Assembly: GCA_040954595.2 (NCBI GenBank)
Contig: CM082589.2
Span: 5,084,001-5,148,000 of the forward strand
DNA length: 64,000 bases
Source: Balanoglossus misakiensis
Lineage: Eukaryota; Hemichordata
Direction of reading: 5' to 3'
Positions 1 to 8,436 of this stretch are shown here, in pieces (position 1 is the first letter of the stretch; every line of letters starts with the position of its first letter). A model generated the notes under the pieces. That model did not search any database. It saw only the letters and a list, made by a program, of their open reading frames with translations, and was not told the DNA's origin. The position numbers were made by a program, and so were the translations under genes.

Positions 1-202
1 TCTGTCCATGTTGACTTTTGGCCTCTGAAAGTGAAGAGTTTGGTTGAGTGGGATTATCAATATGTACAGTTTAATGACTGAATACGAATGTACAACTTGA
101 GCAATGTGTAACCCCCCACCCACAACAACAACAACACCGAAGCATCAGGACTACAATTATTGTACCGGTTATTTTATGTTTCAAATACATAAGCGACTTT
201 AC

Positions 203-421
203 CTGCGCGATCTCATTTTGTCTTTTCTTTTCCTTTCCTCTCCTGGCATACCAGAGTCCGATTTCCTTTCCCTTCAAACCTCGCGGGGGTCTTCCCCCAC
301 GGCCGCGCCAGCCCCTTCCCGCATATCCGCCTCCACCACTGTCTTCCGTGTCTTGGTCTGGTTGGCCACCACCTCTGTTGTAATATCTCCCATGTCCACG
401 ATTCTTACCCTGGTATGACAT
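203..421 (-). CDS. DHX36: DHX36 (RHAU) G4-resolvase helicase, first coding exon only
   Basis: This exon encodes the 73 N-terminal residues of a DEAH-box helicase that binds and unwinds G-quadruplex DNA and RNA. Seen: a Met start, a Gly/Arg-rich stretch with several GRG and RGG-like triplets (about residues 10-45), then PPRGLKGKEIGLWYARRG, which matches the RHAU-specific motif that gives DHX36 its G4 binding. The exon ends at a good donor (CAG|GTAAAG on the minus strand) in phase 0. The helicase core and the rest of the gene lie to the left, outside the window; bases 1-202 are its first intron. It is divergent from PRXL2B, about 750 bases away. The identification rests on the short but very characteristic motif; other Gly-rich RNA-binding proteins lack it. 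Confidence 0.85.
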
Positions 422-1174
422 GGTGTATATCGAATAAATAGGGTTTGTTTACACACGTTTTACTCAGAGAGAACGTATTTCCTGAAATCACAAGGAGGAT
501 GATCGATGACAAGGATTCAAGTTTCAACCACGGTTACTCTACACAACCAGTAAATGGGGATCGGCTGCTGTGGATAGCTCCGCAAAGGCCCTTCAAACCA
601 TGGAGCTGCAGCAGAAGTTTCCGCGTTTCGATTTAAGAAATTGTAGACCACTATTAGTCTTGATCTTGTCTCTGTCTGCAATCTACTGCTGCAGTCGACA
701 TTTTGTGCATGTTTTCATTAGCATTAGATTCACACTCGAGTTACAAGACGATTATTCTGAACGAAACCTCGTGCTCTTAGCGTGAGAAATATCAATCTTC
801 AAGACTAATCATTTCCTAAATTTTATTAAATGGGGGATTAGGAATCATCCCTATGACATTATCAGGGTTTTACCCCTAGAATACATAATTAATTCACGTC
901 AAGCGAATATGATTCTAAGGCTGTGTCCATTTTGATCACGACCCTCCAACGTTCTCAATATTCTTACAGTCAAAGGTCAATGACTTTTACAGCAATAAGA
1001 TAGGGGGTTATTTATGTTTGGTCATGTGATATACCGTTACATGCATGTACGTTGCGAAGAGGAAAGGTGAGGGTTTCTGTCGACTCTGAAAACCACGGGA
1101 TATAAATTGGATCGGACTAAGCAATTTTATTTTGTTTACCCACGGATAAAGTGTGAACAGTTTTAGTTCCAGTC
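422..1174. promoter_or_regulatory. Divergent promoter region between DHX36 and PRXL2B
   Basis: The region separates two start codons pointing away from each other. On the plus strand a TATA box (TATAAA at 1101-1106) stands about 70 bases before the PRXL2B start, which would place transcription start near 1130. No convincing coding exon was found here; small open frames are not supported by splice sites or homology. Confidence 0.5.
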
Positions 1175-3055
1175 ATGCCTGCTGATTTAGCGAAAATAGC
1201 TGGCAACCTGGTGAAAAATGTTGCAAGTGGCGAGGTAAGTCACAAGTTTCCATTAAATATGTAAGGCACAGTCGAGATGTGTTACACAACGTCAGGACAC
1301 CTGCAGACCGTCGCGTCGTCGCTCGTCCAAAACCAAATGTGATTTGCTTCGTTCGGATAAGATGTATGTGTATAAAATCGTATATTCATAATAATATTAA
1401 TTTCTGGGGGTATTACACGGGTAAGATTTGCACTCAAGTAAATTAAAGGCAGTATGTTCTTGTGTAATCATTCCTACTATAGTTATGTAATGTGTATGAC
1501 TGCTCATCACATGCTAAATAGCACTGTGAAGTGTGACTATGTCAATTTATTCAAGAAACAGTTACTTACTCATTTTCCTAATTGGGGGGGGGGGGGTGGA
1601 ATGATATGAAAATAAAAATACCCGGTAGATGTCAAACCACAGGGGCCTCAGATTGACAAACAAATGAATGAATGAATGAATGAATGAATGAATGGGTAAC
1701 AATTTTTTTCTCAATTCTAGCTTACAGGATTTTGGAAATGCTAAATTCAGAAAAATGTGGAATGTTATCTCACATTAACTTTGATATTCATGTATTGGAT
1801 CTTTATTTGCAGTCTGTAAAACTTGAGTCTTTCTGGGCATCACAGGCTTGTGTGATCACTTTTCTGCGTCGATTTGGGTGACAGTTGTGCAGGCTGGGAG
1901 CGCGAGAGCTCAGCTCTCTGAAGCCCCAGCTGGATGCACATGATGTCCGTCTCATTGGTGTCGGTTTGGAAGAACTTGGTGTGGAAGAATTTGTCAAGGA
2001 TAAATACTTTGCTGGAGGTATGAACTGTTTATATTTGTTGTCTGTTGGTGTTTTATATTATGCAGTCCTACTATGGAGAGGATTGTAAATGTTTGTAATT
2101 CTTTTGCATTCACTTTGCACATGCACTTTGATTGTCTACTTTTTAAACAATCTAAAAATGAATGATTTCTGTATTATCAGATTTGTTGAATATTAATGTG
2201 AAAAGTTTTTTTTTTTTATTTCCGAACTTAGAATTGTACATTGACACCAAGAAGCAATGTTACAAAGACATGGGGTACAGAAGAATGAATTTCTTCAACA
2301 TGTTTCCATCAGTATTCAAGTCCCGGTCAACTATGAACAAGGTAAGCCAATTTCTGCTCTGTTATGTGTAGGCCAATCATGTGAGTCTGCGAGAGTCTAA
2401 CCTTTGATGTAATTTGATATTTTAGGGTATGCCCGTAAATGGCTGGCTCATATGTAGCTTTGACTTCTGTTCATACAATCTTTCAGGCAAAAAAAGAACA
2501 TGTGAGTGGTAATCTTAGTGGTGATGGGATGCAAAATGGTGGTGTTCTTGTAATAAGCAAAGGTAAGGCTATACACATTGAAGTAAAAATTTAATATTCC
2601 TTGAACTCATCTCAAATATCTTTAAAATTTGGACAGAAATGTGCAAAATACTGAAAATAGCACCCATGAAAAAATCACTTGGGAGACATGATTTTAAAAA
2701 GAGACGAAGCAATCATTTCAGATTTCTAGACTGAAAAAGTTGTCTTCAAATTGGCCTTTGATTGAAATGATATCTCATCTCCAGTGAAACATATCCTTTT
2801 TTTTCAGCTTGAGGGCAGAATCCTTTGAATCACGTCAATTGGACTAATTTAATTTCCTTGTTTTCTCTTGAACTTTCAGGGGGTGATAAAGTACTGTTAG
2901 ATTTCCGTCAGGAGAATCCAGGTGACCATGTACCCCTGGAAGATGTGTTGAAAGCCCTGGGAATTGAAGGCAAGCCTGCCGCACCAGCTGATGGCGCTAG
3001 TGGGGGGAAACCAAAAGTTGAGTGCAACGATGATGTGTGCACCATTCAGAAATAA
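1175..3055 (+). CDS. PRXL2B: PRXL2B (FAM213B, prostamide/prostaglandin F synthase), selenocysteine form
   Basis: Thioredoxin-like peroxiredoxin-2-like protein of the SelU/PRXL2 group; the mammalian homologue reduces prostaglandin H2 and prostamide H2 to the F2alpha forms. Five coding exons fit with consistent phases: 1175-1234, 1813-2017, 2232-2341, 2487-2562, 2880-3055, giving 208 residues, close to vertebrate PRXL2B. Recognisable blocks are LRRFG-U-QLC, ELSSLKPQLD, HDVRLIGVGLEELG, NLSGDGMQNGGVLVISKGG and NPGDHVPLEDVLKALGI. Codon 43 is TGA (1879-1881), exactly where vertebrate PRXL2B has the first Cys of its CxxC redox motif; Cys46 is the second. The frame stays open and conserved after it, so TGA is read as selenocysteine, not a stop. 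A SECIS-like hairpin lies in the 3' UTR. The remaining doubt is whether Sec is really inserted. Confidence 0.9.
1663..1694. repeat. (AATG)n microsatellite in PRXL2B intron 1
   Basis: Eight perfect AATG units. A short poly(G) run lies about 70 bases upstream. Confidence 0.9.
1879..1881 (+). other. In-frame TGA, predicted selenocysteine codon (Sec43)
   Basis: The codon sits between RRFG and QLC, giving UxxC in place of the vertebrate CxxC. About 165 codons of well-conserved protein follow in four exons, which argues against a nonsense mutation. The exon boundaries do not allow the codon to be skipped without losing the conserved core. Confidence 0.8.
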
Positions 3056-3597
3056 GAAACAGTGCCACATCATTTTCAACTCCTGAAATTTCCATACGCA
3101 CAACTGTACTGGTCAAATCCCCATTCCTGACACAGGCAGCACCTAGCTTTTCGATATGTTGGCATATAATTTAGTTGATGAAAGAGATACATTAACACAA
3201 CTTTGTTTTCATGCTGATCACTTCACATTGTCATCAGCAAATGTGCAAAATGATACTGACCCTTTTGTGCCAAATTGAATGTTCTCAAAGTCACTGATAC
3301 ATTCCTACACTAAGTTTTCTTCAGGTATTCATAGAGGAATTTGTTTAACAATGTCATTTTATGCAGGTGATATGAAACTATTTGTAACCCTTTCACCGCT
3401 GTACAGGTAAAAGTGGTTCAGTCCATTGTCGAGAGACTGGAGCAACGCACAATATAGTGGGGGTGGATGGTAGGGGGGATGATGAAGGGCCTATAAAACT
3501 CTGTAGTTGTAGAGTTAGTAATGCAATTAGGTGTCAATTTTTATCATTAGAAATTGAGAATCAGAATATTCTGAGATTGGAACTTTGTATTAAACAG

Positions 3598-3674
3598 TGG
3601 CCTTGCAGATTGATGATGTCAGTGTTGGAAACTTAAATCAAGTGTATGCTGACTGAGGACATTTCTGGCTGCCA
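3598..3674 (+). promoter_or_regulatory. Candidate SECIS element in the PRXL2B 3' UTR
   Basis: Seen: ATGA at 3613-3616 and TGA at 3654-3656 can form the non-Watson-Crick quartet. Directly above it GTCAG (3618-3622) pairs perfectly with CTGAC (3649-3653). An unpaired AAA (3629-3631) begins 11 bases after the quartet, the usual spacing. Below the quartet, CAGA (3606-3609) pairs with TCTG (3664-3667) and TGGC (3598-3601) with GCCA (3671-3674), separated by an internal loop as in helix I of known SECIS elements. The upper half of helix II is weak, with wobble pairs and a mismatch. It lies about 540 bases after the stop and before the poly(A) signal. Confidence 0.68.
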
Positions 3675-3887
3675 TTTTGTTTTTTTTTAAAGTGTCATCT
3701 CAGAAATTCATGCTTCTCTGTCAAATCTGAAGTTACACCACCCACTAAGTTAATTTAATATTTTATCTAGTCAATTACGATTTACCAAATCCTTAAAGAT
3801 ACATCATTTTCTACAGGCAACAAAGTATTTATTTGCAATACTTTTGATAAATTCAGACAGAGGAAAGATTTTGACATGATTATAGTA

Positions 3888-3893
3888 AATAAA
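3888..3893 (+). terminator. Poly(A) signal AATAAA of PRXL2B
   Basis: Canonical hexamer downstream of the SECIS candidate. The POP1 signal on the other strand is only about 30 bases away. Confidence 0.6.
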
Positions 3894-3924
3894 ATGCGAT
3901 TTTCACAACAAGTTCGGTCATCAT

Positions 3925-3930
3925 TTTATT
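3925..3930 (-). terminator. Poly(A) signal AATAAA of POP1 (minus strand)
   Basis: TTTATT on the plus strand is AATAAA on the minus strand, about 100 bases after the POP1 stop. Cleavage downstream would place the POP1 3' end at or inside the PRXL2B 3' end. Confidence 0.55.
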
Positions 3931-4028
3931 GAATTCTGGTCTATTACTTGTACATTTTTTGTCAAGTGTGGAAAGACCTCGACCAGTATTTTGCTACTGA
4001 CATACATAATCCACATGTTCTTTTCAGA

Positions 4029-7000
4029 TCACCAAAAGTTTGTGACGATGTTCACATATGCAAACCTGTACTGATCCGAGTTAGTGTTCCTGACCAACAC
4101 TCTGGCATGCTTGTTCGCATGCTTTTCTTTCAGCAACTGGGAGAGCCCTGGCAGAGTGCAGTACCCTATGGCACAGCCAGCGCCTGTGCTGAATGTGTGA
4201 CTGCCCTCACAGACATATCCGAATATCTGCCTGCTGCTTGAATTTCTCACGCTGGTAACACCATCAGAGCACGCTTCTACTTGAGATTTCAGTGTCTCTG
4301 TCACTCGCTTGTCCAACTCGGTCATGGTTTTCTTCTTTTTGCATTTCTTTTCCAGTTTTTTTAGCGCGTGCTGGGGGTCCTTGTGAGGTGGCTCCGTTGG
4401 GCCACCGTACTGGGGGTTCTGTCCAAGCATCTGTAGATCCTCGGAAGTTGGCAGACACACCATTGCAAAGGCTGTGGCCACACCCCTGTGGATCATTCTC
4501 AGCTTCACACAAATCAAAGCGTTTTGGCAGTGTTGCATAGAGTGTGAAAGCGTCTGGCTTGTTGAATCAGCAGTGTCTCTGCTCGCTTGGCATAGTCTGG
4601 CCAGGCAGTTCAGTTGCGTCCGGGATCTCACAACAAAGAACGCATTGTCAGTTTTCTCGACTTTCTTTCTCTTGCCTTTATCCGCGACACTCTGGGCATC
4701 TGATGTTTTCCAGTCGTTGACGAGTTGATCCCAGGGGCAATGGAAAGGCGTCGCAGTGCCCAGCTTGGTAAAGTTGGGCCTCTTGTCCGGAGGGTATCTA
4801 CCGTACTTCTCCTCGCACAGTCGCTCCCTCTCGACGCTTGCCTCGTCACAGGCGCGCGTGTCTGGGTACGCGTACGGGAAGTGCGGCAGCGCCTGCTGCT
4901 CGGACGCAGACTGCGATTCTCTCTCCCCTCCCGCCCGGGCGCCTCTGTACACCAGCGCCACCCAGAACGCCATCCCCCAGTCGCTGGGCAGCACCACGTC
5001 CCACCCGCTTCCCAGCCCCAGGTGGCTCTGCGTGGACTGCGACGAGGCGCGTTCCTGGTCGCTCTGCCGACATCCCGGGTTCTGGAGAAGCAGGACCGGG
5101 ATCCTAGACTCTTCCCTTCCCAGCTGCGGGTCTGAGCCCGGAATCAGCTGCTGTGATCGCCTCCTGTTCAGCTGATCCACCGATAATTTGTCCTGTGATA
5201 CCCTCTTTCTTACGCTGTGTTCCCAGATTGGAGAATGACTCGCATGAACAGGAAGAGTTGTGGAGAGTTCTACTCTATCTTGCGGATTTGGATCTAAAGA
5301 TTTAAAAAAATTTTGGGGGTAAAAATCACTGGATATTCAAAACATCTTGTTGGTTTTGCAATTGTCAGTAAATTCTTCTTGGCAATTCGGAAAAAGTGTC
5401 ATGTAAATCTTTCAATTCTTTTAACTCTTTCAGTTTCATCTCTATGGGTAAGTCCAACTCCGCCCTTCTTCATGACAATGACCTCTCGAGAAGGAAAACG
5501 GGAGGAAATCCCAAGATTTATCATAGACTGCTGACGACTTACCAGACTTATTTTTGGCAGCTGTCATGACCTTCGTTCTTTTCTGAGGCAAGAGCAGCCT
5601 GGGATCTCGCACAGTGACCGACATGACACAGCTTGCTGGAAGTTCTTCTGCTCGCCTCACGCTTGTCAGAAGATTCCACATCTCTCTCTGTTTCTCGTGA
5701 ACTTCTTTCTGTGTCTGGCTCTGAGGACAGAACGACGATGTCAGTAAAAATGGCGAGTTTGTGGAGTATGGGTCCTAGTTTGCAAACGAGGAGAAATGTG
5801 CAAATTCACCATAGAAAACCCAAACCATGGTGGGTAAAGGGTTGAGATCTGTGTATGCGTACATGCACACTTACCTGATAGTAAGTCTCCCACCATTTTG
5901 GCTGATGCTCAACCTCGTCCTCTTCTGAATCCCTATGCTCTGTTGCCTCACCACTGAAATCTGCCGGTTTCAACACGTCGTGAAGAACAGACTGGGACAA
6001 CGGACCCTGCAGACGGAAGCGCAGCAAATTGTCTTTCAGCGCATTGACGCGGACCCCGCTGGTCTTGTTCCTGTAACTTCTCTGTGCCAGAACATCTGAT
6101 TCAGCATCGTCAGTTTCACCTTGACTGTCTGAGACAGTTTTCTCATCTTCAGTCTTTAGCCGTTTCTCCTTCTTTTTCTTCTTCTTGCGGGGGACAGCGT
6201 CACAGACTGAGTTGATTTCGTCCAGCACCTCCTCGTAGCTTGACGGGTGACACCAAATCCAGAGCTGTCTCACTTCCGTGCTGCTATACTTCTCCTCCTT
6301 TGCTTCTGTCCCATTGGTGGAGGCACTCCCTGAACTGCCATTGGTTGATTCACCCTGGAGGGGTTTCCAGAGTAAATTCACAGGGGCAATGCAACCATGA
6401 GGGTACTGGTCCGATTTGTACAGCATCACTGTTCCGTGCCTTCGACCACTCAGGTAACTCGCTGAAGCAAAGGTCAAACCTGGAAGATAGAGTCTACAAA
6501 TAGTGGTCTTGCAAATAGTTGTGTTCAATGACGTAACCATGAAGAACTAAATCAAGGGTAGACAACATGTGTTTTGCTAAAGCTCTGGAGTCTCTTAAAC
6601 TGGCTTCAGACTTCAGTTTGTTGTCATCCTGCCTTACCTGTCTCACTGCTGGTCAGGTGACCCAACGCTGTCAACAATACTCCCTGTGGTCCTGTCATTT
6701 CGATCACCCCATAGTATGAAATATCCTGTGAAACAATCACAAAGGGCATTTTGTTAAAGGCAGGAAAAATATCAGTCTACCTCCATCGAAAACACAATCA
6801 TAAAACTAGATTATATTACAAACATGTTACATTGTACAATTCTAGTCCCCATGGATAGCACAGAGAGACTCTTCTACTAATTCTGATTAGGCACTCAATG
6901 ACACACTCACCTGTATAAGGCAGTGGTTAGCCAACGCTCTGTATGCAGCTCTCACACTCTTCTCATTCGGATAGTGAGGGATTTTGTACCCCCACTTTTC

Positions 7001-7797
7001 GATCATGCGAAATCGCTTGGCGTGCCAAATGTGCGTCTCAAGCCAGACGTGTTTCCTCTTTCTGCGTTCATACTCTGTAAGTAGATTTTGGGGTCTTCTG
7101 CGGTGCCGTCTGGATTTCTTGCCAGTGCTGCCATCTTGTTTCTTTGCCGCCCTTTTGTGTTTTTTCACCTGGCGCAAAACAGAATTTGGGATACACAAAT
7201 GAATTTCTTGTCAGGGTACATGAAGTATACGCCTTTTGAAGGTGTGTACGATCGTACAATAGATATGCAAAAACCATACCTCCATTGCTGCCCCTTTCCG
7301 TAGTCTCCGTGGCAACCTCTTGATGTTATGACTCATGGCTCGCCGTCTCATGTGTCTGGGTAGAGTTTGAAACACCTGCCTGCCCCCACTTGTACTACAC
7401 ATCGACTTCATCATGGTATTGATTTCAACTGCCCTGGTCTCTGCAAACTCAGCCACATTGATACCTGCAAGACACAGAATTTAATCATGTTGAGGTCGTG
7501 CAGAAAATGATCTGGTGAACTTCTATCACCCATCACCTTCCCTGTTAAATCATCTCAATAAGATTTAATAGTTAGCAAAGAAACAAACTACAAATAAAAC
7601 AGAAAAGACTCCTTTCTTATTAAATGGCAAATATTTGCACAAGAGATACAAATGTACTTTATAATGTTATTCATACTTCTTGGAGCCAGGGCCAGCCAAT
7701 CGATTTCCTTGTCTGCATCATCAACAATACTGTCAAGACCTCGCTTCCTCTTGCGACTCTTTCTGCTCTTGTCATCAGTCTCTAGTGTTGCCTCCAT
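4029..7797 (-). CDS. POP1: POP1, shared protein subunit of RNase P and RNase MRP
   Basis: Scaffold protein of the nuclear ribonucleoproteins RNase P (tRNA 5' processing) and RNase MRP (rRNA processing). Seven coding exons on the minus strand keep frame: 7677-7797, 7280-7464, 6911-7168, 6638-6725, 5875-6479, 5543-5720, 4029-5293, giving 899 residues (human 1024). Clear family blocks: [115 protein letters not shown] (these cover the POP1 N-terminal, POPLD and C-terminal regions). The C-terminus QYRFAYVNI also matches. The last exon begins at 5293 after TTTAG; an acceptor at 5193 would break the phase. The N-terminus is basic ([10 protein letters not shown]), a likely nuclear signal. It is convergent with PRXL2B and head-to-head with RIDA. 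Confidence 0.95.
5805..5840. repeat. Short palindromic repeat, copy 1 (in a POP1 intron)
   Basis: The stretch holds CACCAT followed after a short spacer by CCAAACCATGGTG, which can fold back on itself. A related copy lies at 21354-21401 outside any gene. The two share the ends TTCACCATAGAA and CCAAACCATGGTG but differ in the middle, as expected for a small dispersed repeat. Confidence 0.4.
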
Positions 7798-8371
7798 TCT
7801 TGTAGATAAGAAATCCTGGACCCTGTAACATAGCTGAAGATAGCGTTTGCACGATCAAATTACTTTGTAGGTCAAATTGTTTATGCCTTCAGAAAAAAAA
7901 AAGTTGGATAATGTGAAAGGTGTATTGTGTGACAGCTAGTAGTACATGTATATTGATTCAACAGGTTGAATCACTGGCTACCCCTCAACAGTGTGATTCC
8001 GATGCCTGCTGAAGTGAACGTCAGTACTGTGCGATGTTGTGAGAAGTGGTCCAGTGTATTATACTCAGACTTAGACTGCAGTGTTTATGTTGTTGGGCTA
8101 CTCACCACATCAGTAATTCTAGTTTAACGTATTGCCACTATTGTTTCGGGTAACCGAGACTACACGATCATGTACTTTGCGAACAGTTCCGGCGTCGCAT
8201 GTTTTACCATGGAAGCCGCCATGATGTTCATTTCAAATCTCGTTCCAAGTTCTCGGCAGAGACGAGACGCTGTTTGTGTTGTTGATTTGTGCGGTTTGAT
8301 TCTTTTTTTTCTGTAAGTTTGCGGCACGGAAACAAACAAATTGGAAACAGACAGGGGCAATCAAGGTAACG
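7798..8371. promoter_or_regulatory. Bidirectional promoter region between POP1 and RIDA
   Basis: The 574 bases lie between the POP1 start (minus) and the most upstream RIDA start (plus). No coding frame here is supported. Vertebrate POP1 and RIDA are also adjacent and divergent, so a shared promoter is inferred. Confidence 0.5.
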
Positions 8372-8436
8372 ATGGCAGGAATTGTTCGCAGACTTGTAAA
8401 AACTCTCTCGGCTCCGAGCGCTTTGGGACCTTACAG
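8372..8436 (+). CDS. RIDA: RIDA alternative first exon 1a (GC-AG donor)
   Basis: It encodes MAGIVRRLVKTLSAPSALGP followed by Tyr and a split Ser codon, and ends in phase 2. The donor is AG|GCAAGT, a strong example of the rare GC class; no GT is available at this position. It is the upstream-most start and faces POP1. It matches exon 1b at 14 of 22 residues. Confidence 0.75.

Larger units (their letters stand above)
3056..3910 (+). other. PRXL2B 3' untranslated region
   Basis: No coding frame is supported between the PRXL2B stop and the POP1 stop. AATAAA at 3888-3893 is the likely poly(A) signal, so the mature 3' UTR is about 850 bases and contains the SECIS candidate. Confidence 0.6.

Noticed and set aside
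1684-1881. Reading PRXL2B as a pseudogene because of the in-frame TGA
   Set aside because: All splice sites and the frame are intact after the TGA, the codon sits exactly on the redox Cys position, and a SECIS-like hairpin is present.
4725-5175. Plus-strand open frames of up to 139 codons
   Set aside because: They are antisense to the conserved last exon of POP1 and show no splice signals or recognisable protein.
5193-5292. Acceptor at 5193-5194 as the start of the last POP1 exon
   Set aside because: It would break the reading phase; the acceptor at 5294-5295 keeps frame and adds conserved-looking sequence ending in [11 protein letters not shown].
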